Shown piece after piece: positions 1-8,357 of a stretch of DNA of 64,000 nucleotides; the stretch's first letter is position 1, and every line of letters begins with the position of its first letter. The stretch spans positions 1-64,000 of the IMG/VR virus record IMGVR_UViG_3300033984_000293; one strand, given 5' to 3'. A model generated the notes under the pieces. That model was given only the letters and a program-made list of their open reading frames with translations, made no database searches and was not told where the DNA came from. Both the position numbers and the translations under genes were made by a program. Origin of the DNA: a virus.

Positions 1-2680
1 CGCTAGTTCCTGAAGTACCGCTTGTACCTGAAGTACCATCTGTACCGCTAGTTCCTGAAGTACCGCTTGTACCTGAAGTACCATCTGTACCGCTAGTTCC
101 TGAAGTACCGCTTGTTCCCGAAGTTCCTGAAGTTCCACTTGTACCTCCGGTACCATTCGTTCCTGAAGTACCGCTAGTTCCTGAAGTACCGCTAGTTCCT
201 GTTGTTCCCGAAGTTCCCGAAGTTCCCGAAGTACCATCTGTACCGCTAGTTCCTGAAGTACCGCTTGTACCTGAAGTACCATCTGTACCGCTAGTTCCTG
301 AAGTACCGCTTGTACCTGAAGTACCATCTGTACCGCTAGTTCCTGAAGTACCGCTTGTTCCCGAAGTTCCCGAAGTTCCCGAAGTACCATCTGTACCGCT
401 AGTTCCTGAAGTACCGCTTGTCCCTGAAGTTCCTGAAGTACCATCTGTACCGCTAGTTCCCGAAGTACCATCTGTACCGCTAGTTCCTGATGAACCACTT
501 GTACCTGAGGTACCTGTAGTACCACTTGTTCCACTTGCTCCGTTAACACCTGAAGAACCGCTAGTTCCTGATGTTCCACTTGTACCTCCGGTACCATTCG
601 TTCCCGAAGTTCCTGATGTACCGCTAGTTCCTGAAGTTCCTGAAGTTCCTGATGTACCGCTTGTTCCCGAAGTTCCACTTGTACCTCCGGTACCATTCGT
701 TCCTGAAGTACCGCTTGTTCCTGATGTACCTGAAGTACCATCTGTACCGCTAGTTCCCGAAGTACCATCTGTACCGCTAGTTCCTGAAGTACCATCTGTA
801 CCGCTAGTTCCCGAAGTACCATCTGTACCGCTAGTTCCTGAAGTACCGCTTGTTCCCGAAGTTCCTGAAGTACCGCTAGTTCCTGAAGTACCGCTAGTTC
901 CTGTTGTTCCCGAAGTTCCCGAAGTTCCCGAAGTACCATCTGTACCGCTTGTTCCCGAAGTTCCTGAAGTTCCACTTGTACCTCCGGTACCATTCGTTCC
1001 TGAAGTACCGCTTGTTCCTGATGTACCTGAAGTACCATCTGTACCGCTAGTTCCCGAAGTACCATCTGTACCGCTAGTTCCTGAAGTACCATCTGTACCG
1101 CTAGTTCCCGAAGTACCATCTGTACCGCTAGTTCCTGAAGTACCGCTTGTTCCCGAAGTTCCTGAAGTTCCACTTGTACCTCCGGTACCATTCGTTCCTG
1201 AAGTACCGCTAGTTCCTGAAGTACCGCTAGTTCCTGTTGTTCCCGAAGTTCCCGAAGTTCCCGAAGTACCATCTGTACCGCTAGTTCCTGAAGTACCATC
1301 TGTACCGCTAGTTCCTGAAGTACCGCTTGTACCTGAAGTACCATCTGTACCGCTTGTACCTGAAGTACCATCTGTACCGCTAGTTCCTGAAGTACCGCTT
1401 GTTCCTGATGTACCATCTGTACCGCTAGTTCCCGAAGTACCATCTGTACCGCTAGTTCCTGAAGTACCGCTTGTCCCTGAAGTACCGCTTGTCCCTGAAG
1501 TTCCTGAAGTACCATCTGTACCGCTAGTTCCCGAAGTACCATCTGTACCGCTAGTTCCTGAAGTACCGCTTGTACCTGAAGTACCATCTGTACCGCTTGT
1601 TCCTGATGTTCCATCTGTTCCACTAGTACCTGAAGTACCATCTGTACCCGAAGTTCCATCTGAACCTGAAGTTCCACTAGTACCTGAAGTTCCGTCTGTC
1701 CCGCTCGTTCCTGAAGTACCTGAAGTACCTGAAGTACCATCCGTACCACTTGTTCCTGAAGTACCATCTGTACCCGAAGTTCCATCTGAACCTGAAGTTC
1801 CACTAGTCCCTGAAGTTCCGTCAGTACCGCTAGTTCCCGAAGTACCATCTGTACCACTTGTACCTGAAGTTCCGTCTGTTCCGCTAGTTCCCGAAGTTCC
1901 GTCTGTTCCGCTAGTACCTGAAGTACCATCTGTTCCGCTAGTACCTGAAGTACCATCTGTTCCGCTAGTACCTGAAGTACCATCTGTTCCGCTAGTACCC
2001 GAAGTACCATCCGTACCACTTGTTCCACTTGTACCGTCTGAACCTGATGTACCACTAGTACCTGAAGTTCCATTATTACCTGAAGTACCCGAAGTACCTG
2101 AAGTACCATCTGTACCACTAGTTCCTGAAGTTCCATCTGTTCCGCTAGTTCCTGAAGTTCCATCTGAACCTGAAGTTCCTGAAGACCCGTTATTACCTGA
2201 TGTACCGCTAGTACCCGAAGACCCGTTATTACCTGATGTTCCACTAGTACCTGAAGTTCCATTATTACCTGAAGTACCCGAAGTACCTGAAGTACCATCT
2301 GTACCACTAGTTCCTGAAGTTCCATCTGTTCCGCTAGTTCCTGAAGTTCCATCTGAACCTGAAGTTCCTGAAGACCCGTTATTACCTGATGTACCGCTAG
2401 TACCCGAAGACCCGTTATTACCTGATGTTCCACTCGTTCCCGAAGTTCCATCTGTCCCACTAGTACCGGAAGTTCCATCAGAACCTGAAGTCCCTGAAGA
2501 CCCATTATTACCTGATGTTCCACTTGTTCCCGAAGAACCATTATTACCTGAAGTTCCGCTTGTACCTGAAGTTCCACTTGTACCCGAAGTTCCTGTTGTT
2601 CCATTTGAACCACTAGTTCCATCCACACCACTAGTACCTGATGTTCCGTCAATACCACTTGTACCTGAAGTACCGGCTTG
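1..2680 (-). repeat. Nested tandem repeat encoding Gly-X-Y triplets
   Basis: Nine-base units encoding Gly-Thr-Ser are arranged into longer units. At the left edge a 45-base block (15 residues, GTDGTSGTSGTSGTS) repeats head to tail, and blocks of several hundred bases recur with small changes (compare 700-1150 with 1150-1600, and 2040-2250 with 2250-2440). The reading frame is kept throughout. The array is prone to slippage and to assembly collapse. Confidence 0.9.
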
Positions 2681-3007
2681 AGCAATTAAACCCCAATTAA
2701 AATTAGTATCCGGAGCACCTCCACCAGCAGGAATTATTGTTGTTGCAAGATATGAACTACCATTATAATAAACAACATCCCCATCATCATAATTAATTGA
2801 AGGAGACCAAGTACCTTTCCAAATGAAACTTTTTCCACTTGTACCTGATGTACCCGAAGTACCGGAACTAAATTGTGCGGTTAAGGCTGAATAATATATG
2901 TAATTTGTTTGTCCGGTAGGTACCAGGTCATAGTTTACTATAACTAAAAGAGATTCCGGAAATGCCGAAAACGCTTGAGGTAACTGTGAAATAGGTATAT
3001 TTGCCAT
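1..3007 (-). CDS. Collagen-like Gly-Thr-Ser repeat fibre protein (partial, runs off left edge)
   Basis: The frame is open from the ATG at 3007 to base 1, so at least 1002 residues are present and the C-terminus lies outside the window. The first ~110 residues are non-repetitive (MANIPISQLPQAFSAF...) and probably attach to the virion. Then come almost uninterrupted Gly-X-Y triplets, mainly GTS, with GTD, GND, GSS and GSD variants. Such collagen-like triplets form trimeric shafts in many phage tail fibres. The high Thr/Ser content leaves many sites for O-glycosylation, but this is inference. It is separated from the next gene by a terminator and has its own TATTTAT motif. The role as a fibre or adhesin shaft is inferred from composition and from neighbouring virion genes. 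Confidence 0.85.
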   Translation of the reverse strand, partial: MANIPISQLPQAFSAFPESLLVIVNYDLVPTGQTNYIYYSALTAQFSSGTSGTSGTSGKSFIWKGTWSPSINYDDGDVVYYNGSSYLATTIIPAGGGAPDTNFNWGLIAQAGTSGTSGIDGTSGTSGVDGTSGSNGTTGTSGTSGTSGTSGTSGNNGSSGTSGTSGNNGSSGTSGSDGTSGTSGTDGTSGTSGTSGNNGSSGTSGTSGNNGSSGTSGSDGTSGTSGTDGTSGTSGTDGTSGTSGTSGNNGTSGTSGTSGNNGSSGTSGTSGNNGSSGTSGSDGTSGTSGTDGTSGTSGTDGTSGTSGTSGNNGTSGTSGTSGSDGTSGTSGTDGTSGTSGTDGTSGTSGTDGTSGTSGTDGTSGTSGTDGTSGTSGTDGTSGTSGTDGTSGTSGTDGTSGTSGTSGSDGTSGTDGTSGTSGTDGTSGTSGTSGTSGTDGTSGTSGTSGSDGTSGTDGTSGTSGTDGTSGTSGTDGTSGTSGTSGTSGTDGTSGTSGTDGTSGTSGTSGTSGTSGTSGTSGTDGTSGTSGTDGTSGTSGTSGTSGTDGTSGTSGTDGTSGTSGTSGTSGTDGTSGTSGTDGTSGTSGTSGTTGTSGTSGTSGTSGTNGTGGTSGTSGTSGTSGTSGTSGTDGTSGTSGTDGTSGTSGTDGTSGTSGTDGTSGTSGTSGTSGTNGTGGTSGTSGTSGTSGTDGTSGTSGTSGTTGTSGTSGTSGTSGTSGTSGTSGTSGTDGTSGTSGTDGTSGTSGTDGTSGTSGTDGTSGTSGTSGTSGTNGTGGTSGTSGTSGTSGTSGTSGTSGTSGTSGTNGTGGTSGTSGTSGSSGVNGASGTSGTTGTSGTSGSSGTSGTDGTSGTSGTDGTSGTSGTSGTSGTSGTDGTSGTSGTSGTSGTSGTSGTDGTSGTSGTSGTSGTDGTSGTSGTSGTSGTDGTSGTSGTSGTTGTSGTSGTSGTSGTNGTGGTSGTSGTSGTSGTSGTSGTDGTSGTSGTSGTSGTDGTSGTSGTSGTS

Positions 3008-3032
3008 CTATATGTCTAAAGTTATTTATCCT

Positions 3033-3039
3033 ATAAATA
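3033..3039 (-). promoter_or_regulatory. TATTTAT motif, candidate late promoter
   Basis: Reads GTATTTAT on the minus strand, 25 bases before the collagen-like gene's start codon. Member of the window-wide class described in the findings. Confidence 0.5.
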
Positions 3040-3070
3040 CTTGTGAAATCAGTATTTACTCAACAAACTA

Positions 3071-3105
3071 AAAAAATAAATCCCCCCATTTAATTTGGGG
3101 GATTT
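3071..3105 (-). terminator. Intrinsic terminator
   Basis: A hairpin with an AAATCCCCC / GGGGGATTT stem (3078-3105). On the minus strand it is followed by a T-rich run (3071-3077). It ends the operon whose last gene is the oxygenase-like ORF at 3114. Confidence 0.75.
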
Positions 3106-3113
3106 AATATTTG

Positions 3114-3749
3114 TTAATTATTATTTTTTTGAAAATAGTTTTCAATTCTACGGCTTAATCTTATTCTTGGGTCATTTTCATTTCTACCTAAAACATTGTA
3201 TGGTACTAAAAAACCAAAACTTAAAAAAACTCTTCGAGAGTTAAACTCCTCTGTCCAATGTTTAAATAAAGACGCTTCAAAACAATATAAATCTTTTTGT
3301 TCTATAGTTGGGGATGATTTATCTATGAAAATTTTATAATCTTCAGATAAAACACTTATATTACATTTGTAATTAATGTATCCTTCAACAGATGCGTCGT
3401 AATGTGGTTGTATTCTACCACCTTTATTCATATCAACCGCTTGAAGAAATACATTGTCAAGAGGTATATTATTTTCCTTTGAAATTCTTTCAAAGATGTC
3501 CATTATAATTTGTGGGACTTCTTGTTTTGAAACTTTAGAAACTGATTGAAAATTTGTAATGTAGTTTGTAAGTTCAGTATTTGAAATGTCTATAATACAA
3601 GATTTACCCTTTAGTGCTTTTGAAATTTCACTTAAGTGATAATTGGGGTCACCATCTTCCGGATTTAACGAATCAACCCAACTAACGATTTGTAAAACCT
3701 CATCGTCATTAATAAACCCTTTTACTATTTTATAATCTTCACTCCCCAT
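3114..3749 (-). CDS. Putative 2-oxoglutarate/Fe(II)-dependent oxygenase
   Basis: A 211-residue protein. The second half carries a spacing typical of double-stranded beta-helix oxygenases: H116-Y-D118, a second histidine at H164, and R172/R173 followed by VFLSFGF, where the 2-oxoglutarate-binding arginine is expected. In this family the HxD...H triad binds iron. The substrate is unknown. It is last in the minus-strand fibre operon, next to the collagen-like fibre gene, which makes a virion protein a possible substrate, but collagen-type proline targets are largely absent from the GTS repeats. It overlaps the upstream gene by 25 bases. An AlkB-like repair or nucleotide hydroxylase is an alternative. 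Confidence 0.6.
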   Translation of the reverse strand: MGSEDYKIVKGFINDDEVLQIVSWVDSLNPEDGDPNYHLSEISKALKGKSCIIDISNTELTNYITNFQSVSKVSKQEVPQIIMDIFERISKENNIPLDNVFLQAVDMNKGGRIQPHYDASVEGYINYKCNISVLSEDYKIFIDKSSPTIEQKDLYCFEASLFKHWTEEFNSRRVFLSFGFLVPYNVLGRNENDPRIRLSRRIENYFQKNNN

Positions 3750-3973
3750 TTATTAAGGAATTCTTTTGGACCGATTCCTAACTCCATTATAGATAAGTTT
3801 TTTTTATTGTAAATCAGCATCATTTTTTCTTCAGAACCGGCCATTGTACAAAACCAATGAGTTGCAGGTTCTTCTCCTGTTGGGGAACAAGGTATTTTCA
3901 TAACATTTTTATTTACCCAAGATTCTCTAACTTGTTCTACCTTATCGTTTTCTGTTAAAATATTTATTCTCAT
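3725..3973 (-). CDS. Hypothetical protein, 82 aa
   Basis: Not recognised. A small soluble protein with a CSPTGEEPATHWFCTMAG stretch containing two cysteines and a histidine. Its 3' end overlaps the oxygenase gene by 25 bases and it starts 1 base after the upstream gene, so it is translated within the same operon. Confidence 0.6.
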   Translation of the reverse strand: MRINILTENDKVEQVRESWVNKNVMKIPCSPTGEEPATHWFCTMAGSEEKMMLIYNKKNLSIMELGIGPKEFLNKWGVKIIK

Positions 3974-3974
3974 A

Positions 3975-4217
3975 TTATTTATTTTTTAATAAATTAAGGG
4001 ATTCTTTCTTTTCTTCTCTTGACTTCGGTTTACTCTTAAACATATTAAAAACTTCCGTAATTTCTTCAGAAGTATATGTATTAAGTAATGTAGTTTTAGT
4101 GTCCTCACACTCTCTGTGTGTCATTTCATAAGCATCTTTTGAGTTATCAACCCAAACATCATTTTCTAAAGATTGTAGAAACTTATTATCACTTTTTCTT
4201 TTAATATATTTTATCAT
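3975..4217 (-). CDS. Hypothetical protein, 80 aa
   Basis: Not recognised. Lysine-rich with an acidic middle and a basic C-terminal tail. It sits in the minus-strand operon between a fibre-type protein and an 82-residue ORF, with a 24-base gap upstream. Confidence 0.55.
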   Translation of the reverse strand: MIKYIKRKSDNKFLQSLENDVWVDNSKDAYEMTHRECEDTKTTLLNTYTSEEITEVFNMFKSKPKSREEKKESLNLLKNK

Positions 4218-4241
4218 TTTTTTTCAGTTTTAATTTTTTTA

Positions 4242-5204
4242 TTAGTCATTGAAAACATAAAATGTTAATGTGCTATTAGCACAGAACTGAGTTTCAAGAT
4301 TTGTTGACATAGTTAAAATTATGTTCCCACCATCGTCAGAAAACGTACCAAGAAAACTTGTATTAGTATCTGTATTCAATACGGTAACAACTTCAGATAT
4401 GTCATTAACAATAGTACCACCACTTGTGTAAAAAGATTGAATAAACATATCTCCACAATAAAACTCAACACTTACATTTGTGAAAGGAAATGATGTTGTA
4501 GTTCCACTTATTACTGTTGGTGTGGTATCTAAATCTTGTAGAATTTGAATTTCAATCGAGTAGTAGTATAAACTATTGTCAACTGGTTCAGGAACACTTA
4601 AATCAACAACAAAAAGAATAATACTATCGTCTTTCTCATTAAAATTATTAGGAAATATAAAAGTTTCTATTGGGTTAGGTCCAAAAATGGGTGTTTGATT
4701 CCCACCTAGAAGGAATGTTGAATTTCTATTAAAAGTATTATACAGTGGGCCTGTAGTTGAATTAAACCCTACATAAACTCCTGTAAAATCCTTAATCCAC
4801 TCAATATCGAATCCCAAGTTATTTTCTAATACTGTTACCACTAAAGTAGCACTAGATACTAAAGTAGAACCGTTATTCCAATTTGTTGGGGTTTCCCCTG
4901 TTGCAATGAATATACATCCCGTTGTGTCTATAACTCCACTTGTTACATTAGCAATATTACTAAAACTATCACCACTAACATAATTGACTATCGTGTAAGT
5001 TTCACCTATAATAAAACCACCATTAAGACCACCAAAATCATTTAAGGTTGTGCCGGTCTGAGAACCTATATCAGTTAATAACGCTTTGTAAGTCGCCAAA
5101 TTTCCTGTTGTTACACCTGTAACACTTAAATTCCCATTTATGGTTACATTACCATTTATCGTTTGCCCCGATAAATTATCTACAATATATTTTGTTCTTG
5201 CCAT
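4242..5204 (-). CDS. Tail-fibre or virion-surface protein, 320 aa
   Basis: The N-terminus (MARTKYIVDNLSGQTINGN, then alternating ING/VTI and LSVTG) is the short beta-strand repeat common at the start of phage fibre and knob proteins. The rest is Thr/Ser/Asn-rich with few charges, as in beta-structured virion proteins. It starts 2 bases after the beta-solenoid gene stops, so the two are co-translated neighbours and perhaps partners. No enzymatic motif is seen. Confidence 0.6.
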   Translation of the reverse strand: MARTKYIVDNLSGQTINGNVTINGNLSVTGVTTGNLATYKALLTDIGSQTGTTLNDFGGLNGGFIIGETYTIVNYVSGDSFSNIANVTSGVIDTTGCIFIATGETPTNWNNGSTLVSSATLVVTVLENNLGFDIEWIKDFTGVYVGFNSTTGPLYNTFNRNSTFLLGGNQTPIFGPNPIETFIFPNNFNEKDDSIILFVVDLSVPEPVDNSLYYYSIEIQILQDLDTTPTVISGTTTSFPFTNVSVEFYCGDMFIQSFYTSGGTIVNDISEVVTVLNTDTNTSFLGTFSDDGGNIILTMSTNLETQFCANSTLTFYVFND

Positions 5205-5206
5205 TA

Positions 5207-7807
5207 TTATTCGTTTATATTTATTATGTTTAATACATCACTTCCATCGTAGTAAGATAACCTATTTGATAATGCAGAATTTTTGAAGATATTACAAGTA
5301 TATAACTCATAAACTGAAGGGTTTTGACTAATACTTGTAACCGTAATGATTACATCATCAGAATAAACGGATTCAACAATTATGGTTATGTCTTCCGTAC
5401 TACCAAACACATCTCCAGATATTGTTAATAGCTCTCCAACTAAATAACCTGTGCCTCCCTGATTTAACACTACACTACTAACTACTCCGCTAGTAACTGT
5501 AACATCAAAAGATGCGTTTTCACCACTACCCGTACCTTGTGCAAATATATTAGGATATGAACCTGTAACCCCTGTTATTCCAATCCCATTCCCTGAAAAT
5601 GTAGTAATAACACCTGTGTCACCACCAATAGATGTACCTAATATTGTTATTGTATCACCAATAACATATAATTCACCCGCGTTGTTTATAGTAACCCCCG
5701 TTACAGTCCCACCTGAAACCACAATAGTAAATGTTGCGTTAACACCTAAACCGTTAGTTGTACCTGCAATGGCCGTGTATGTATTATTAGTTGTCCCTGT
5801 TCCTAAATCATTATAAGTAATGCCACTTATGTTCCCATAATTTGTTGTAAAATCAACATTATTTACATAGGTATCAACAATATTCCATTGAAAATAATCA
5901 CCAATAATATTGTTATAGAAGTTATCAGGAATTGTATTGTTGTAAAAGTATTCACCAATAGTATTATTATTAAAATAATTTCCAATTCTATTTCCCTGAT
6001 TATATGAACCTCCAAAACCAAATCCATCTTGAATATCATTACTTCTAAAATCTGTTCCCAGTGTATTGTACGAAAATGAACCATAACAAGTATTAAATTC
6101 AAAATAATCTCCGATATTGTTATGTATTGTGACTCCACTAAAAGTATTAGGCACACACCCAAATCCTATATTATTATATCCAAACTCCTCAAATATATCA
6201 TTACCCTTAAAATCTGTTTTAATTTGGTTACTCCAAAAATTACCTTGAATGTCGTTACCCTTAAAATTATTCATAATTTGGTTGTTTTCAAAAGTAAGTA
6301 AGTTGTCAACTCCACCAATTGTGTTTAGATTGAAACCATTTAATATTGAATTTTTTCTAAAGTCAAAATATATGGTATTAGCATTAAAATCATCACCTAT
6401 ACTATTTGAGTAGAAAGAGTTTGGTATGATATTGTCATAAAAATTATCACCTATAAAATTGTCATTAAAGGACTGATTAATAATTAGGTTTTGAGAAAAG
6501 TCACCGACAATAGTATTGTTTTGGAATCCACTATCTATGAGGTTATTATTAAAGCTGTCCCCAATATTATTATTTTGAAAATCGCTATTATTAAACGTTA
6601 AGAAATTATTTGTGAAATATGAACCTATTCGGTTAAAATCAAAATCTTGTCCATCGGCATCTCCTAACATATTATGTTGAAAATAGTTACCAATCTGATT
6701 TGAGTCCATATCACAATCAATAATGTTGTATTGAAAATATGAACCTATAATATTTCCGTCAAAATTATTTGTTATTATATTATATTGACAATACGGTCCG
6801 ACTATATTTGAGTTCATAACATCATTGAAGGTATTACCTACCACATTTCCACCGAATGTGTTATTTTCATATGGCCCACTTAAAAATACGTTATTTGATA
6901 ATATGAAAATATTATAATCAATATTATTCCCCAAGTATGTGTTATAATTATTCCCATCATTAAATGTATAATACTCCGCAAATTCATCATTAGTTGTTCC
7001 TGTGATATTACATTGGAATGGATTCATATAGTTAGGTAATCTTATCCCCGCAGAATAATAGACATTACTCACATTTGCTAATGTTCTACCTGTGACATAC
7101 ATTTCAACATTACTAACTATCGACGAAATTTCATAATATTGGAAACTAGCTGTCCCATTAATACCAGATGAGTAAACTCCAAAAATATCACCAACAGTAA
7201 AATCAGTTGTGAATGATGTTCCTGATTGTGCTGTAGTAACTTGTCCGGTTGTACCATCCAAATTAATTTTACCATTATAGAATTGTTCTGAAAAATAACC
7301 AACATATCTTATAAATTGAACCGCTCTGAAATCATAGTCGGCTCTGTTATTAAATTGGTCAATTCTTTCAGTAATTCTACCTTTAGCCGGTCCACCTGTT
7401 ACTTCTGTTATATTCCAAGTTATATCGTAAGATATTTTGTCTTGTGGGTGTAATGTTGAGTATACCGTAGGGGAGAATCCTGTTGTTGATATCGCTAACA
7501 ATAATATAGGTTCTGTTGACCCTGTCTTATAATTACCGGTAGCTATTGGGGTACCATTAACATCATAGTTTGGTTGGTCGTAACACGTTTGGAAGTCAGT
7601 CATTAAATAATAACTTCCTGCGGTTAGTGTTTCACCTGTGGCGAATGAATATAACTCATCGTAAGTTCCTTCGTTATAGTTTGAATTAGTGAATGCCGAA
7701 TATGCTATATGGTATGTATCCCCGCTCAATTCTACGGGAAATAATGTATCGTTTGTTAGAAATTGTAAAAGAGATAATTCTCCGATTGTTTTACCTGTTA
7801 ATGCCAT
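5207..7807 (-). CDS. Beta-solenoid tail-fibre/adhesin protein, 866 aa
   Basis: The N-terminus (MALTGKTIGELSLLQ) resembles the first residues of the collagen-like fibre (IPISQLPQ) and probably anchors the protein. Residues ~280-650 carry about 30 copies of a short repeat, F-x-x-N-x-I-G/x-x-x, for example SFNDNFIGDNFYDNIIPN. Regular Phe, Asn and Ile spacing of about ten residues is expected for a right-handed beta-helix with an Asn ladder. A Gly/Thr-rich domain follows (~residues 660-800). It has a TATTTAT motif 17 bases upstream. A receptor-binding or glycan-binding role is inferred. Confidence 0.7.
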   Translation of the reverse strand: MALTGKTIGELSLLQFLTNDTLFPVELSGDTYHIAYSAFTNSNYNEGTYDELYSFATGETLTAGSYYLMTDFQTCYDQPNYDVNGTPIATGNYKTGSTEPILLLAISTTGFSPTVYSTLHPQDKISYDITWNITEVTGGPAKGRITERIDQFNNRADYDFRAVQFIRYVGYFSEQFYNGKINLDGTTGQVTTAQSGTSFTTDFTVGDIFGVYSSGINGTASFQYYEISSIVSNVEMYVTGRTLANVSNVYYSAGIRLPNYMNPFQCNITGTTNDEFAEYYTFNDGNNYNTYLGNNIDYNIFILSNNVFLSGPYENNTFGGNVVGNTFNDVMNSNIVGPYCQYNIITNNFDGNIIGSYFQYNIIDCDMDSNQIGNYFQHNMLGDADGQDFDFNRIGSYFTNNFLTFNNSDFQNNNIGDSFNNNLIDSGFQNNTIVGDFSQNLIINQSFNDNFIGDNFYDNIIPNSFYSNSIGDDFNANTIYFDFRKNSILNGFNLNTIGGVDNLLTFENNQIMNNFKGNDIQGNFWSNQIKTDFKGNDIFEEFGYNNIGFGCVPNTFSGVTIHNNIGDYFEFNTCYGSFSYNTLGTDFRSNDIQDGFGFGGSYNQGNRIGNYFNNNTIGEYFYNNTIPDNFYNNIIGDYFQWNIVDTYVNNVDFTTNYGNISGITYNDLGTGTTNNTYTAIAGTTNGLGVNATFTIVVSGGTVTGVTINNAGELYVIGDTITILGTSIGGDTGVITTFSGNGIGITGVTGSYPNIFAQGTGSGENASFDVTVTSGVVSSVVLNQGGTGYLVGELLTISGDVFGSTEDITIIVESVYSDDVIITVTSISQNPSVYELYTCNIFKNSALSNRLSYYDGSDVLNIININE
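5880..6960 (-). repeat. Repeats encoding F-x-x-N-x-I solenoid coils
   Basis: Degenerate ~30-base repeats within the 866-residue gene. They are easily seen on the plus strand as recurring ttattgaaatt/attatc-like blocks. The protein pattern is conserved better than the DNA, so this is an old coding repeat rather than a recent duplication. Confidence 0.65.
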
Positions 7808-7824
7808 AATTTGTTTTTTATTTT

Positions 7825-7831
7825 ATAAATA
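7825..7831 (-). promoter_or_regulatory. TATTTAT motif, candidate late promoter
   Basis: Reads ATATTTATAAAA on the minus strand, 17 bases before the beta-solenoid gene. Confidence 0.5.
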
Positions 7832-7845
7832 TTTTTAATTTTATT

Positions 7846-8340
7846 TTAATACATTAAATAAAAATTATCACCAACAATAATATATTCATCATTTTCAGTT
7901 ATAATTGGATTAATTAAAATGTCAATTGGTGTTGAAGGTGTAGGAGTTGGTGTAGGAGTGCTTGTCAATGTTGGTGTTGGGGTACTTGTAAATGTAGGTG
8001 TCGGTGTGAGTGTTGGAAATGGAACACATTTTGTTTCAGTTGGTGTTGGAGTAGGCGTAGATGTTGGGGTTGGTGTTGGAGTTCTTGTTTGAGTTGGGGT
8101 TGGTGTTGGAGTAGGTCTAACAACATTTAATATATTTGGACATTCAATACCGTTTACAATAACAACAATTGTGTAAACACCATAAACATCTATAGGTGGA
8201 GTTAATAAATAAGGTCTAAACAAAAATGGTAATGTTTGTTGCCCCAAATTAATTACTACATTATCAACATCAGGGGTAAAGATTATATTAGCAATCTCCC
8301 CGTCGTAATTTATACTATTAATTGTTATTGATTGTGACAT
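7846..8340 (-). CDS. Virion protein with Thr-Pro linkers, 164 aa
   Basis: An N-terminal beta-rich module of ~75 residues is followed by two Thr-Pro stretches ([18 protein letters not shown] and a second run) flanking a KCVPFP segment. A short hydrophobic C-terminal module ([18 protein letters not shown]) ends the protein. Similar Thr-Pro linkers occur in the next gene upstream and at 47454-48137. The linkers should be extended and could be O-glycosylated. Function unknown; a surface protein of the virion is likely from context. Confidence 0.6.
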   Translation of the reverse strand: MSQSITINSINYDGEIANIIFTPDVDNVVINLGQQTLPFLFRPYLLTPPIDVYGVYTIVVIVNGIECPNILNVVRPTPTPTPTQTRTPTPTPTSTPTPTPTETKCVPFPTLTPTPTFTSTPTPTLTSTPTPTPTPSTPIDILINPIITENDEYIIVGDNFYLMY

Positions 8341-8357
8341 ATTAAATTACTTATTGA

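Noticed and set aside
1-2680. CRISPR-like or satellite repeat array
   Set aside because: The reading frame is open on the minus strand throughout and every unit encodes Gly-X-Y triplets; there are no unique spacers.
3032-3039. T4-type TATAAATA late promoter on the plus strand
   Set aside because: Its orientation does not match the minus-strand gene it would serve. The same site on the other strand gives the TATTTAT motif that recurs in the right orientation at about 20 genes.
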